Of a DNA stretch of 64,000 nt, positions 1 to 8,417 are shown one piece after another (the stretch's first letter is position 1; each line of letters begins with the position of its first letter). Position numbers and translations under genes: made by a program. The notes under the pieces were generated by a model, which searched no databases, was not told the DNA's origin, and was given only the letters and a program-made list of their open reading frames with translations. The DNA comes from Paenibacillus lycopersici. Its GTDB lineage: Bacteria; Bacillota; Bacilli; Paenibacillales; Paenibacillaceae. Where the stretch lies: the NCBI RefSeq assembly GCF_010119935.1, contig NZ_CP048209.1:3537001-3601000 (forward strand), in the 5' to 3' direction.

Positions 1-142
1 GGACTGCTGCGCGACCAGCTCGCCGGCATATTGCGCGGAAGCGGCCCTGTACAACATCAAACAATGCTACGGCTTCGTCGCCCGATCCGAAGGAATATTG
101 GACGCGATGGCGGCGGCGGCCGGAAAGGATGAAGAAAGATGA
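1..142 (+). CDS. 3' end of an unidentified gene
   Basis: Only the last 46 codons are in the window, read in the frame starting at base 2 and ending in TGA at 140-142. The frame has strongly GC-ending codons like its neighbours, so I take it as real. The visible C-terminus is Cys-rich at first (DCCATSSPAYCAEA) and ends GKDEER. I do not recognise the family. Its stop overlaps the ATG of the cupin gene (ATGA), so it is co-transcribed and probably translationally coupled with the genes that follow. Confidence 0.6.
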   Translation, partial: DCCATSSPAYCAEAALYNIKQCYGFVARSEGILDAMAAAAGKDEER

Positions 143-588
143 CGATACAAGGCTTAGTGCTGGGACATTTCGAGCAATGCGAGGTTCGGAAAATATCCGC
201 CCGCGATACGAACAAATTCGTGCTGCTGTGCGACGGGACCCAGGCTCCGTTCGTGTCGGTGGTGGAAATTTTCGACGAGGGCGGACAGACGCCTCCGAAT
301 GAACACGCGGAAGCGTTCGAATATTTCTATGTGCTGGAAGGAGAGGGGACGGCCATCGTCGGCGAAGCGGAGACGGACATTCGCAAGGGCTCCTTCTTCG
401 TCGTCCCCCCGGGCAATAACCATCAGGTGCGCAATACCGGCGCCGGCCGGCTGTACGTGCTGACGACGATGGTGCCCGACGAGAAGTTTTCGGATTTGAT
501 CAAAGCCGGACCGGCAGCGAGTCTGGACGAGGAAGACCTCCGCGTGCTGAGCGGCGCCCGTCCTGCCGGAGCCGGAACATTCGCCTAA
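139..588 (+). CDS. Single-domain cupin protein
   Basis: A 149-residue cupin_2 protein. The first cupin motif lies at about residues 48-70 (PPNEHAEAFEYFYVLEGEG) and the second around residues 88-100 (PGNNHQVRNTG). The first motif keeps one His and a Glu typical of a metal site, and the second supplies another His. Such small cupins are either metal-dependent enzymes or binding proteins, and no substrate can be read from the sequence. It is much shorter than the bicupin ureidoglycine aminohydrolase, so I do not call it that despite the purine setting. It begins within the stop codon of the preceding gene and is followed 16 bases later by an amidase. Confidence 0.8.
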   Translation: MTIQGLVLGHFEQCEVRKISARDTNKFVLLCDGTQAPFVSVVEIFDEGGQTPPNEHAEAFEYFYVLEGEGTAIVGEAETDIRKGSFFVVPPGNNHQVRNTGAGRLYVLTTMVPDEKFSDLIKAGPAASLDEEDLRVLSGARPAGAGTFA

Positions 589-604
589 CGGGGGAGGACG
601 CCAT

Positions 605-1801
605 ATGCAGAACGGCTTCAATGCGTATATCAACGAGCATGTTGTCGTCGAACCGACAGGAACGGGGCCGCTCTCCGGCAAGGAATTCGCGGTCAAAGAC
701 GTGTTCGCTATCGCGGGGCACGCGAACTCGGCCGGCAATCCGGACTGGCTGCGCACCCACGGGCCGGCCATTGCGCATGCCGAAGCCGTCGCCAGGCTGC
801 TGTCGCGCGGCGGCCGGCTGAGAGGCGCGACGATTACCGACGAGCTCATGTTCAGTCTGAACGGCGAGAACGTCCATTACGGCACGCCCGTCAATCCGAA
901 GGCGCCCGGCTCGATTCCGGGCGGCTCGTCCAGCGGTTCGGCCTCCGCCGCGGCAGCCGGGCTCGCGGATTTCGCGCTCGGCACCGATACCGGCGGCTCG
1001 GTCCGCATCCCTTCCTCCTATTGCGGCCTGTACGGCATTCGGCCGACGCACGGGCTCGTATCGCTGGACGGCGTCATTCCGCTCTCCGCCAGCTTCGACA
1101 CCGTCGGCTGGATGGCGCGCGACGCCGCGACGCTGCTTCAGGTCGGGGAGGCGCTTATCGGCGGCGACGCCGCGCCCGCCGGAGGCGCCTTCAAGCGGCT
1201 GTTGTTCGCGACCGATGCCTGGGACGTGGCGGAGGCGGATTGCCGCCTGGCGCTGTCCGGGACGGCGGACGTGCTGCAAGGGGCGATGGACGCAAGCAGG
1301 CTGATCGTAGCTTCGCAAGGCCTCGAGAGCTGGTTCGCGACTTTCCGTACGATTCAGGGCTACGAAATATGGTCGGTCCATGGAGCGTGGATTACGGAGC
1401 ACCGGCCGAAATTCGGGCCCGGGATCGCGGAGCGGTTCGCCTGGTCGGCCACGATTGCCAGGGGAGATTACGAGCGGGCGCTTCCCGTGCGGCAGCGCAT
1501 TCGCGAATCGCTGGAGGAGCTGCTTGGCGACGACGGCTTGCTCGTCATTCCGACGGCGCCATGCGCCGCGCCCCGAATCGGCCTGACCGGCGCGCAGGTC
1601 GAGCGAACCCGCGCTCGCTCCATGCAGCTGTCCTGCATCGCCGGGCTCGGCGGCCTGCCGCAGGCGACGATGCCGCTCAAGGGCGGAGACGGCCTGCCTG
1701 TCGGCTTGTCGTTCGTAGCCGGGCCGCGGCAGGATGCGAAGCTGCTGCGCTGGATCCGCGATGCCGCGAGCCGTGCGCTCCCGCCTCAGACGGTCGGCTA
1801 G
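605..1801 (+). CDS. Amidase-signature family amidohydrolase
   Basis: A 398-residue enzyme of the amidase signature family, which hydrolyses carboxamides through a Ser-cisSer-Lys triad. All three residues are visible: Lys31 in EFAVKD, Ser108 in the Gly/Ser-rich loop GGSSSGSA (106-113) and the nucleophile Ser132 in GTDTGGSVR (126-134). It is somewhat shorter than typical family members (450-500), with the loss in the C-terminal half. A GGGGGAGGA ribosome site sits just before the ATG. Its neighbours (cupin, creatininase family, FAH family) suggest it opens an amide or ureide made from a nitrogen heterocycle. The actual substrate is unknown. Confidence 0.88.
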   Translation: MQNGFNAYINEHVVVEPTGTGPLSGKEFAVKDVFAIAGHANSAGNPDWLRTHGPAIAHAEAVARLLSRGGRLRGATITDELMFSLNGENVHYGTPVNPKAPGSIPGGSSSGSASAAAAGLADFALGTDTGGSVRIPSSYCGLYGIRPTHGLVSLDGVIPLSASFDTVGWMARDAATLLQVGEALIGGDAAPAGGAFKRLLFATDAWDVAEADCRLALSGTADVLQGAMDASRLIVASQGLESWFATFRTIQGYEIWSVHGAWITEHRPKFGPGIAERFAWSATIARGDYERALPVRQRIRESLEELLGDDGLLVIPTAPCAAPRIGLTGAQVERTRARSMQLSCIAGLGGLPQATMPLKGGDGLPVGLSFVAGPRQDAKLLRWIRDAASRALPPQTVG

Positions 1802-1896
1802 ACGCTCCGTTACGGGCGGAGAGCCCGGACCGGCAGCGACATTGTTCCGTTCGAGAGGAACGGACGCACTTATCATTAACGTGAAGGAGCATGCGT

Positions 1897-2739
1897 ATGT
1901 TTATGCGATATGAAGGCACGGCGTGGGAAGAGCGTTTCTTGCCGCGGCTGACGAGCAAGCAGGTGAAGGAGCTGCCGAAGGAGGATGCGCTGATCGTGCT
2001 GCCGATCGGCGCGATCGAGCAGCACGGGCCGCATTTGCCGGTCATGACCGATACGCTGATCGGCGAGGCGACGTTGACGCAGGCGCTCGCCAAGCTTCCG
2101 CCGGAAGCGAACGTATGGCTGCTGCCGCCGGTTTCCTATGGCAAAAGCAACGAGCATCTCGGACTGCCGGGCACGATCTCGCTGTCCGCCGCGACGCTTC
2201 AGGGCATCGTGATGGATATCGCCGAAAGTCTGAAGCTGAGCGGCTTCGGAAGGCTGCTGCTGTTTAACACGCATGGTGGCAACGTCGATCTGCTGAACGT
2301 CGTTTCCCGGGAAATTCGAATCCGGCACGGGATGACCGTGTTCTATCTTGCGCCGTCCAGCCTCGGCGGGGCCGAAGGCTTGATCGATCCGGAGGAACTG
2401 GAATACGGCATTCACGGCGGCGACTACGAGACGTCCATCGTCAAGGCGATTAAACCGGGCTGGGTCCAGGACGAATTTCTTGTTCGCGAGATGCCGAACG
2501 TCGGCGACAAACGGTTTCTGACGCTCGAAGGGCGAATCCGGTTCGCCTGGCGAATGGCAGACATTTCGGCGAGCGGCATTTGCGGCGACGCAACGAAGGC
2601 GACGGCGGCCAAGGGCGAAATCATACAAGGGCGAATAACCGACACGCTGGCCGAAGCGCTCGTCGAGCTTTGCGCGTTCGATGTGTCCGACGTCCGGAGA
2701 GGCGCGGATTCGAAGGCGGGTGCGGAGGTGCCGTCATGA
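1897..2739 (+). CDS. Creatininase-family amidohydrolase
   Basis: A 280-residue member of the creatininase/MftE family, metal-dependent hydrolases of cyclic or peptide amide bonds. The N-terminal metal motif IEQHGPHLPVMTD, the central FNTHGGN and the late HGGDYETS are all present. The last is usually HAGExETS in sequences I recall, so Asp replaces a common Glu. I chose the ATG at 1897, because AAGGAG (1884-1889) lies 7 bases upstream; the ATG at 1891 would be only 1 base from it. It overlaps the next gene by ATGA. The cyclic substrate is unknown; creatinine itself is not implied. Confidence 0.85.
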   Translation: MFMRYEGTAWEERFLPRLTSKQVKELPKEDALIVLPIGAIEQHGPHLPVMTDTLIGEATLTQALAKLPPEANVWLLPPVSYGKSNEHLGLPGTISLSAATLQGIVMDIAESLKLSGFGRLLLFNTHGGNVDLLNVVSREIRIRHGMTVFYLAPSSLGGAEGLIDPEELEYGIHGGDYETSIVKAIKPGWVQDEFLVREMPNVGDKRFLTLEGRIRFAWRMADISASGICGDATKATAAKGEIIQGRITDTLAEALVELCAFDVSDVRRGADSKAGAEVPS

Positions 2740-3629
2740 GGCTGGCGACGATCGTGTCCGGAGGCTGCGAGGAAGCGGCGATCGCGACCGAAACGGGCTT
2801 CGTTCCGCTTCGGCTCGTGAACGAGGCGGCGGGTACGAAGTGGAGCACGCGGCTGTTGGGGCTGTTGAGCCGAGGCGAAGCGGAAGCGCTGGAGGACTGG
2901 AGCCGGACCGAAGGCGCGCATCTGCTTCGCCGGCTCGAGGCGATTCCCGCTGCGGAAGCCGTATTCGCCCCGCCGTACCGTTATCCGCGCAAAATATGGG
3001 GAATCGGCGCCAATTACAGGGCGAAGGCGGCGGACATGAAGGTGACGCCTCCGGACGCCGAGCCGATCTGCTTCCTGAAACCGGATACGAGCCTGATCGG
3101 TCCCGGCGACGCCATCGTCATACCGGCCGGAGGCGGACGGGTGACCGCCGAGGCGGAGCTCGGCATCGTCATCGGGCAGGCCTGCAAGAACGTCGCGGAA
3201 GCGGAGGCGGAACGCTTCATCGCCGGCTTCGTGCCGGCGCTCGATATGACGGATCAGGACATTCATGCGCGCAATCCGCGTTTTCTCGGCCGTTCCAAAT
3301 GTTTCGATACCTTTTTCAGCTTCGGGCCGGAGCTGGTGACGCCGCGGGAAATTTCCGATCCGCAGTCGCTTCGGGTGGAGACGGTCTTGAACGGGCGGAT
3401 CGTCCACGGCGCATTCGTTTCGGATATGATTTACCCGCTGCGGCAGGTCGTTGCGTATTTCTCCCGCATGGCGACGCTGCTGCCGGGCGACGTCATTATG
3501 ACGGGAACCCCGGGGTCGGTCGACATTCGCGAAGGCGACGTGGCGGAATGCCGAATCGGCGGCTTTGCCGGTCTTGTCAACCCGGTCGAGCAGGAACCGG
3601 AGCAGAGGCTTCGGGTCGCGCTATCATAA
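2736..3629 (+). CDS. Fumarylacetoacetate hydrolase family protein
   Basis: A 297-residue FAH-family protein. These Mg-dependent enzymes cleave C-C bonds of acylpyruvates or act as decarboxylases or hydratases on related oxo-acids. Visible landmarks are IWGIGANYRAKAADM (about residue 89), the substrate-loop FLKPDTSLIGPGDAI, the metal-binding AEAELGIVIG, the DMTDQDIHARN segment and the C-terminal PGDVIMTGTPG. The ATG at 2736 overlaps the creatininase stop. The N-terminal 85 residues form the usual small FAH N-domain. In this operon it probably processes a carbon skeleton left after ring opening; the substrate is not predictable. Confidence 0.88.
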   Translation: MRLATIVSGGCEEAAIATETGFVPLRLVNEAAGTKWSTRLLGLLSRGEAEALEDWSRTEGAHLLRRLEAIPAAEAVFAPPYRYPRKIWGIGANYRAKAADMKVTPPDAEPICFLKPDTSLIGPGDAIVIPAGGGRVTAEAELGIVIGQACKNVAEAEAERFIAGFVPALDMTDQDIHARNPRFLGRSKCFDTFFSFGPELVTPREISDPQSLRVETVLNGRIVHGAFVSDMIYPLRQVVAYFSRMATLLPGDVIMTGTPGSVDIREGDVAECRIGGFAGLVNPVEQEPEQRLRVALS

Positions 3630-3650
3630 ATTATACGGAGTGGAAAGCAG

Positions 3651-4979
3651 GTGACGGAGATGTCTCTAACATGGCACGCGGAGGCGAAAACGGATTTGGG
3701 CGATATAGCGGTTTACACGGACGAGGCGACGGTTGAAAAACTGTCGAAAGATTTTTTCTGGTATTCCCCGGTTCTCGACGCCAAGCTGAAGGATAAGAAG
3801 GCCGACGCGATCTTCGCGCCGAGGGATGAGCGCGAGGTGGAAGCGGCGCTCGCGTTCGCCTTTCGCCACCGGATTCCGGTTACGGTTCGCGGAGCGGGTA
3901 CGGGCAACTACGGCCAAGCCGTTCCGCTGGAGGGCGGTATCGTGCTGGATCTAAGCGGGCTGGACGCCATCGCGGAGATCGGCGACGGCTACGCGAGAGT
4001 CCAATGTGGCGTCAAGCTCGGCTCGCTGGAGAAGAAGGCGCGCGAGACGGGGCAGGAGCTGCGCATCTATCCGAGCACGTTCGCCAAAGCGACGGTCGGC
4101 GGCTTCGTGTCCGGCGGCTCCGGCGGCGTCGGCTCGATTACGTGGGGGAATTTGTGGGACGGCAACGTATTGTCGGCCGTCGTGTATACCATGGAGGAGC
4201 GGCCGCGCCGCCTCGAAATCGAAGGGCGGGAACTGTACGACTACATCCATAATTACGGCACGACCGGCATCATGACGGAGGTCGTCGTTCCGCTGGCGAA
4301 GAAGACCGACTGGATGCAGGTCGTGGCCCAGTTCGACGATTTCGAGGACGCGGTCCGTTTCGGCGAAACGCTGGCGCGCAACGGGGATATTCCGAAACGG
4401 CTCGTGACGCCGATCGAATGGCCGCTGCCGTCCTTCTTCAAGCCGCTCGAGAAGGTGCTTGCTTCGGGCAAATCGGTCGTGTTCGCCGAGACGGCGGACG
4501 GTACGCTGCCGCAGCTGGCCGTGCTTGCCGCCGCGCACGGGGGCGGTATCGGCCATGTCATTCCGGCGGAGAAATACCGCAAGACGATCGGCTTGTCCGA
4601 TTTTACATGGAACCATACGACGCTGTGGGCGCTGAAGGCGGACGCCGCCTATACGTACTTGCAGGCGGGCTTCGACCCGGCGCTATATATGGAGCAGCTG
4701 CGAGAGCTGAAACGCCTGTTCGGCGACGAGCTGCTGATGCATGTCGAATGGGTGCTTGCAGGCGGGCGGCTGCTGCCGAACGCGCTGCCGGTCGTCCGGT
4801 TCGCGTCGGAGGAGCGGCTTTATCATATCATCGCGACCTGCCGAAGCATCGGCGTCGAGATTTATGACCCGCACACCTGGATGCTCGATAACGGCGGGCG
4901 CGGCGCGGTGAACGGGATGCAGCTTCGGAAGAGCGTTAACGATCCGCTCGGGCTGCTGAATCCGGGCAAGATCGGATAA
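3651..4979 (+). CDS. FAD-linked oxidase (PCMH/GlcD type)
   Basis: A 442-residue flavoprotein with a PCMH-type FAD-binding domain (about residues 50-230). It shows RGAGTGNYGQAVPLEGGIVLDLS and the later GGFVSGGSGG diphosphate-binding loops, followed by a variable cap domain. This architecture belongs to glycolate/lactate and 2-hydroxyacid oxidases or dehydrogenases. No Cys or His motif for covalent FAD is evident. I take GTG 3651 as start, with GGAG about 10 bases upstream; an ATG at 3660 has no usable spacing. It follows the FAH gene by 21 bases in the same operon and likely oxidises a hydroxyacid or ring intermediate. Confidence 0.85.
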   Translation: MTEMSLTWHAEAKTDLGDIAVYTDEATVEKLSKDFFWYSPVLDAKLKDKKADAIFAPRDEREVEAALAFAFRHRIPVTVRGAGTGNYGQAVPLEGGIVLDLSGLDAIAEIGDGYARVQCGVKLGSLEKKARETGQELRIYPSTFAKATVGGFVSGGSGGVGSITWGNLWDGNVLSAVVYTMEERPRRLEIEGRELYDYIHNYGTTGIMTEVVVPLAKKTDWMQVVAQFDDFEDAVRFGETLARNGDIPKRLVTPIEWPLPSFFKPLEKVLASGKSVVFAETADGTLPQLAVLAAAHGGGIGHVIPAEKYRKTIGLSDFTWNHTTLWALKADAAYTYLQAGFDPALYMEQLRELKRLFGDELLMHVEWVLAGGRLLPNALPVVRFASEERLYHIIATCRSIGVEIYDPHTWMLDNGGRGAVNGMQLRKSVNDPLGLLNPGKIG

Positions 4980-5065
4980 GGCGGGCCGCTTGTTCCACAG
5001 CTGCTTCATCCCGAAGAGCAGTCGCGCAACGGATTCAGAGAACCAGCGGAAGGGGAGCGGCGCAT

Positions 5066-6388
5066 ATGGGAACGACATTATTTCGCGATGCCGTCATCGT
5101 CACGATGAACGCGCGATGCGAAGTGCTTCGGGGCGACGTATGGATCGAGAACAACCGAATCAGCCGAATCGGCGCTCGCTTAGCGGGGAGCGCCGATCGC
5201 ATCATTGAAGCCGGGGGCAAAACATTGCTGCCCGGCTTCGTTCAAACCCACGTTCATTTATGCCAGACGCTGTTTCGCGGCAGAGCCGACGATCTGGAGC
5301 TGATCGACTGGCTTCGGCGGCGCATTTGGCCGATGGAGGCGGCGCATGACGAGGAATCGGTCTATATCTCGGCAATGCTCGGGCTCGGGGAGTTGATTCG
5401 AAGCGGCACGACGACGATCCTCGACATGGAGACGGTGAATCATGCCGAGGCCGCCTTCCGCGCGATCGAAGAGAGCGGCATGCGCGCTTTCTCGGGCAAA
5501 GTCATGATGGATCACGGGGACGAGGTGCCGGATGGGCTGCGGGAGACGACGGAGGACTCGATCCGCCGGAGCATCGAACTGCTGGAAGCATGGCACGGCG
5601 CGGCCGGCGGGCGCATCCGCTACGCGTTCTGTCCGCGCTTCGTCGTCTCCTGCACGGAGGAGCTGTTGACCCGGGTGCGCGATTTGGCGGCGCACTACGG
5701 CGTGCATGTCCATACCCACGCCGCGGAGAATCAAGGCGAGATCGCGCTCGTCGAGGCGGAACGCGGCATGCGCAACGTCGTCTATCTCGATCGCATCGGC
5801 CTGGCGCGGCCGAATTTGATTCTGGCGCACAGCATATGGCTGAGCGACGAGGAGAAGCGCATCATCCGCGAACGGGGCGTCAAAGTGACCCACTGTCCGG
5901 GCTCGAACTTGAAGCTCGCATCCGGCATTGCCGAAATTCCCGCGCTGCTCGAGGCCGGGGTGAAGGTCGGGCTCGGGGCCGACGGCGCGCCGTGCAACAA
6001 CAATTTGGATATGTTTCAAGAAATGCGCCTGTCCGCGTTCATCCAGAAGGTTAAGTGCGGACCGACGTCGATGAACGCCGCTTCCGTGCTTCGGATGGCG
6101 ACGATGGGCGGCGCCGAGGTGCTTGGCATGGAGAATGAAATCGGCAGCGTCGAGGTCGGCAAGCTGGCCGATCTGCAGCTGCTCGATTTAGAGGATTTTC
6201 ACGTCTATCCGTCGTTCGATGCCGACTGGGCGTCGCGAGTCGTCTACGCGGCTACGCGCGGCGACGTCGACACGGTCATGATCGACGGCAAAATCGTCAT
6301 GGAAGGGAAAGTCGTCCGGACGATCGACAAGTCCCGCGTGCTGCCGGCGTCGGACGCCGCGCTGCGACGTCTGCTGGCGAGACTGTAG
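5066..6388 (+). CDS. Guanine-deaminase-like amidohydrolase (first copy)
   Basis: A 440-residue member of the TrzN/AtzB/SsnA/8-oxoguanine-deaminase branch of the amidohydrolase superfamily. These cytosolic TIM-barrel metalloenzymes deaminate or dechlorinate heterocycles. The metal and catalytic residues are visible in QTHVHLCQ (His-x-His), the HTHAAEN strand, the AHSIWLSDEEK strand and GADGAPCNNN (catalytic Asp). A good ribosome site (GGAAGGGGAG) precedes ATG 5066. A second, clearly distinct paralogue lies at 18330. In this setting it probably deaminates an aminopurine to feed xanthine dehydrogenase, but pterin or triazine-type substrates fit equally well. Confidence 0.85.
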   Translation: MGTTLFRDAVIVTMNARCEVLRGDVWIENNRISRIGARLAGSADRIIEAGGKTLLPGFVQTHVHLCQTLFRGRADDLELIDWLRRRIWPMEAAHDEESVYISAMLGLGELIRSGTTTILDMETVNHAEAAFRAIEESGMRAFSGKVMMDHGDEVPDGLRETTEDSIRRSIELLEAWHGAAGGRIRYAFCPRFVVSCTEELLTRVRDLAAHYGVHVHTHAAENQGEIALVEAERGMRNVVYLDRIGLARPNLILAHSIWLSDEEKRIIRERGVKVTHCPGSNLKLASGIAEIPALLEAGVKVGLGADGAPCNNNLDMFQEMRLSAFIQKVKCGPTSMNAASVLRMATMGGAEVLGMENEIGSVEVGKLADLQLLDLEDFHVYPSFDADWASRVVYAATRGDVDTVMIDGKIVMEGKVVRTIDKSRVLPASDAALRRLLARL

Positions 6389-6429
6389 AAGCGCTGTCTC
6401 TCGTCGTGCCGCGCGTAATGCCTGAACGT

Positions 6430-6476
6430 CGGCCTTCCTGCCGAAGGCTTCCGTGCCGGCTCGTTTCGGAAGGCCG
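6430..6476 (+). other. GC-rich hairpin between deaminase and pucA
   Basis: CGGCCTTCC (6430-6438) is the exact reverse complement of GGAAGGCCG (6468-6476), enclosing a 29-base loop that can form a smaller competing stem (GCCTTC with GAAGGC). There is no T-run, so this is more likely an mRNA processing or stability element than a strong terminator. Confidence 0.4.
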
Positions 6477-6503
6477 GCGATTGCGAACAAAGGGGAGAGG
6501 CGC

Positions 6504-7571
6504 ATGGAATCGGAACGAATCTTGGCTTTCGTCGACAATCATTCCGCCGAAGCGGTGCTTGCGACCGTCGTTCGGGTACGGGGGCATGCCTATCGGAAAG
6601 AAGGGGCGGCCATGCTCCTGACGGAAGACGGAAGGCGGATCGGAAGCATCAGTCCCGGCTGCCTGGAGGCGGATCTTCATGCCCGGGTCGCGGCTGTTCT
6701 CGGATCCGGGGTTCACGAGCTGGTCGATTATAACATGCGGCCCGAGGAGGACTTCGTCTGGGGCGAGGAAATCGGCTGCGGCGGCGATATCCGCATCCTG
6801 CTGGAGCCGTTGACGGAGACGCTTCGCGGCATGCTGCTTGAAATCGGCCGGCGGGTGCGCTGCGGGGAGCGTGTCCTGCTCGTCCGCCGGGAAGCCGAGG
6901 GCCGCCTTCGTTACTCGCTTGAACCGGCGAAGACGCGGTCTGACGGCTTCTCCGGCGGGCCGTCCGCAGTTGCCGGCCCGTTGTCCCGGCATGACGAGGA
7001 GGAGGCAGGCTTGCCGGCGGACGGAAGCCCGTTCCTGATGCCGGGCGAGCGGCCGGACCGAGAGGCGGACGGCGCGCCGTCGTTCGCGAGCGCGTTCGCG
7101 CCGCGCGAGCGGCTCGTCATCTTCGGTGCCGGCGAAGAGGCGGCGGCGGTCGACGAGCTGGCGCGCGGCGTCGGGTTCCGGACAGTTGTCGCCGATTGGC
7201 GTCCGGCGCTCTGCCGGCCGGGCCGGTTCCCGCATGCGGCGACGATCGTCGGCGAGCCGGAGCGGATCGTGTCCGAGCTGCGGATCGGCGCGCGCGATTA
7301 CATCATGATCGGGAGCCATCATCTGCGCCGGGATCGCGAATTGGCATCGCTCGTCATGCCGCTCAGGCCGGCTTATCTCGGCATCGTCGGCTCCGCGAGG
7401 CGGGTCGGACTCGTGCTCGGCGGCATGGCGACGGAGCCGTTCGTCAGCGGGCCGATCGGCCTCGCTATCGGCGCGGAGGGCGCGGAAGAGATTGCCGTCA
7501 GCATCGCCGCCGAGCTGATCGGCTGGCGCAAACGGCTGCGCGCCGCCGATCCGGCAAGGAGAGACGCATGA
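6504..7571 (+). CDS. pucA: XdhC/CoxI-family molybdenum hydroxylase maturation protein
   Basis: A 355-residue XdhC-family protein, which inserts or sulfurates the molybdopterin cofactor of xanthine dehydrogenase. The N-terminal XdhC_CoxI domain has LATVVRVRGHAYRKEGAAMLL and SISPGCLEADL. The C-terminal Rossmann half has LVIFGAGEEAAAV and a terminal AYLGIVGSARRVG stretch. A Pro/Gly/Asp-rich linker of about 60 residues joins the two. ATG 6504 follows AGGGGAG by 6 bases. The gene overlaps the MobA-like gene by ATGA, the order seen for B. subtilis pucA-pucB. It acts on the PucCDE enzyme encoded downstream. Confidence 0.88.
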   Translation: MESERILAFVDNHSAEAVLATVVRVRGHAYRKEGAAMLLTEDGRRIGSISPGCLEADLHARVAAVLGSGVHELVDYNMRPEEDFVWGEEIGCGGDIRILLEPLTETLRGMLLEIGRRVRCGERVLLVRREAEGRLRYSLEPAKTRSDGFSGGPSAVAGPLSRHDEEEAGLPADGSPFLMPGERPDREADGAPSFASAFAPRERLVIFGAGEEAAAVDELARGVGFRTVVADWRPALCRPGRFPHAATIVGEPERIVSELRIGARDYIMIGSHHLRRDRELASLVMPLRPAYLGIVGSARRVGLVLGGMATEPFVSGPIGLAIGAEGAEEIAVSIAAELIGWRKRLRAADPARRDA

Positions 7572-8185
7572 CGATCGCGGGCGTATATTTGGCCGCCGGA
7601 GCAGGTTCGCGCCTGGGCGGCTCCAAACCGGCCGCGGAGCTGCTGCCGGGTATCGGCCTCGGCGGCAGGGGGTTGAGCGCGCTGCTCGCTTCCGGCATCG
7701 ACGCGGCGTTCGCGATCGTCAGGCCCGGCGATCCGCTGGGCTGGCTGCCGGAAGCCGCGGATTCCGATCCGAAGCTGCAAATCGTCTTCTGCGGGGATGC
7801 CGGCCTCGGAATGGCGCATTCGCTGCGCTGCGGCATAGCCTGCGCCGAAGCGGCCGGACATGAAGCGGCGATCGTCGCGCTGGCAGACCAGCCGTTCGTG
7901 ACGCCGGCGCTGCTGAATGGACTTGCGAATGCCTGGAGGAGCCGTCCCGGGCTGGATTACGTCATCTGCGGCTCGGGCGACGCGTCCATGCCGCCCGTCC
8001 TGTTGGCGCGAAGCCTGTTCGCGAGCGTCGCCGGACTCAAGGGAGATCAGGGCGCGAAACGGCTGCTGGCGGAGCCGGGGGTCGCGGGAGAAATCATGCC
8101 GATACGGGAGCCGACGCTCGTGTTCGACGTAGATACGCCGGAAGATTTAATGTTGGCGAAGGAGCTGATGGCGCAATCGAAATAG
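7568..8185 (+). CDS. pucB: MobA/MocA-like molybdopterin nucleotidyltransferase
   Basis: A 205-residue NTP-transferase-fold protein. It starts GVYLAAGAGSRLGGSKP, the nucleotide-binding loop of MobA/MocA enzymes that attach CMP or GMP to molybdopterin. It contains ALADQPFVTPALL, the usual metal-binding ADxP region, and ends VFDVDTPEDLMLAKEL. It is translationally coupled to pucA and matches the PucB role of making the dinucleotide cofactor for xanthine dehydrogenase. The operon ends with a terminator 79 bases downstream. Confidence 0.87.
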   Translation: MTIAGVYLAAGAGSRLGGSKPAAELLPGIGLGGRGLSALLASGIDAAFAIVRPGDPLGWLPEAADSDPKLQIVFCGDAGLGMAHSLRCGIACAEAAGHEAAIVALADQPFVTPALLNGLANAWRSRPGLDYVICGSGDASMPPVLLARSLFASVAGLKGDQGAKRLLAEPGVAGEIMPIREPTLVFDVDTPEDLMLAKELMAQSK

Positions 8186-8263
8186 ACCTTCGTTGGAACG
8201 GGCGCGGATGACAAGAACCGAGATGGTATTCAATACGTTAGCTAATATAACTCAAATCTTCTG

Positions 8264-8291
8264 ACGTTGTGCACGGCGCACAACGTTTTTT
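8264..8291 (+). terminator. Rho-independent terminator after pucB
   Basis: A perfect 9-bp stem, ACGTTGTGC (8264-8272) and GCACAACGT (8278-8286), with loop ACGGC and a T-run to 8291. It separates the upstream operon from the pucC promoter. Confidence 0.88.
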
Positions 8292-8331
8292 CGCTTTCAT
8301 TAGCGAGTTATCCAATAATGTGTTAGGTAAG

Positions 8332-8360
8332 TTTACTTATATATGACGCGTGCGTATAGT
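8332..8360 (+). promoter_or_regulatory. Probable sigma-A promoter for pucC operon with TATATGAC half-site
   Basis: TTTACT (8332-8337), 17-base spacer, TATAGT (8355-8360). The spacer holds TATATGACGC (8340-8349), also present in the spacer of the promoter at 20886-20915. It resembles one arm of the palindrome at 20760-20784. The start of transcription would be near 8367, 50 bases before pucC. Confidence 0.7.
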
Positions 8361-8417
8361 TGAATTATATCGTTCCGCTTCTAGTTCCGATTTCATTGAC
8401 GAAAGGAGCTGCTGGCC

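Noticed and set aside
500..1876. Long minus-strand open frame opposite the amidase gene
   Set aside because: Its Arg/Gly/Pro-rich translation has no recognisable domains and it lies opposite a gene with an intact catalytic triad; long antisense frames are expected in GC-rich coding DNA. The same applies to the other long minus-strand frames in the window except 61097-62485.
8186..8417. Purine riboswitch before pucC
   Set aside because: A guanine-sensing riboswitch would fit the function, but I cannot find its conserved core or paired stems here; only a terminator and a promoter are supported.
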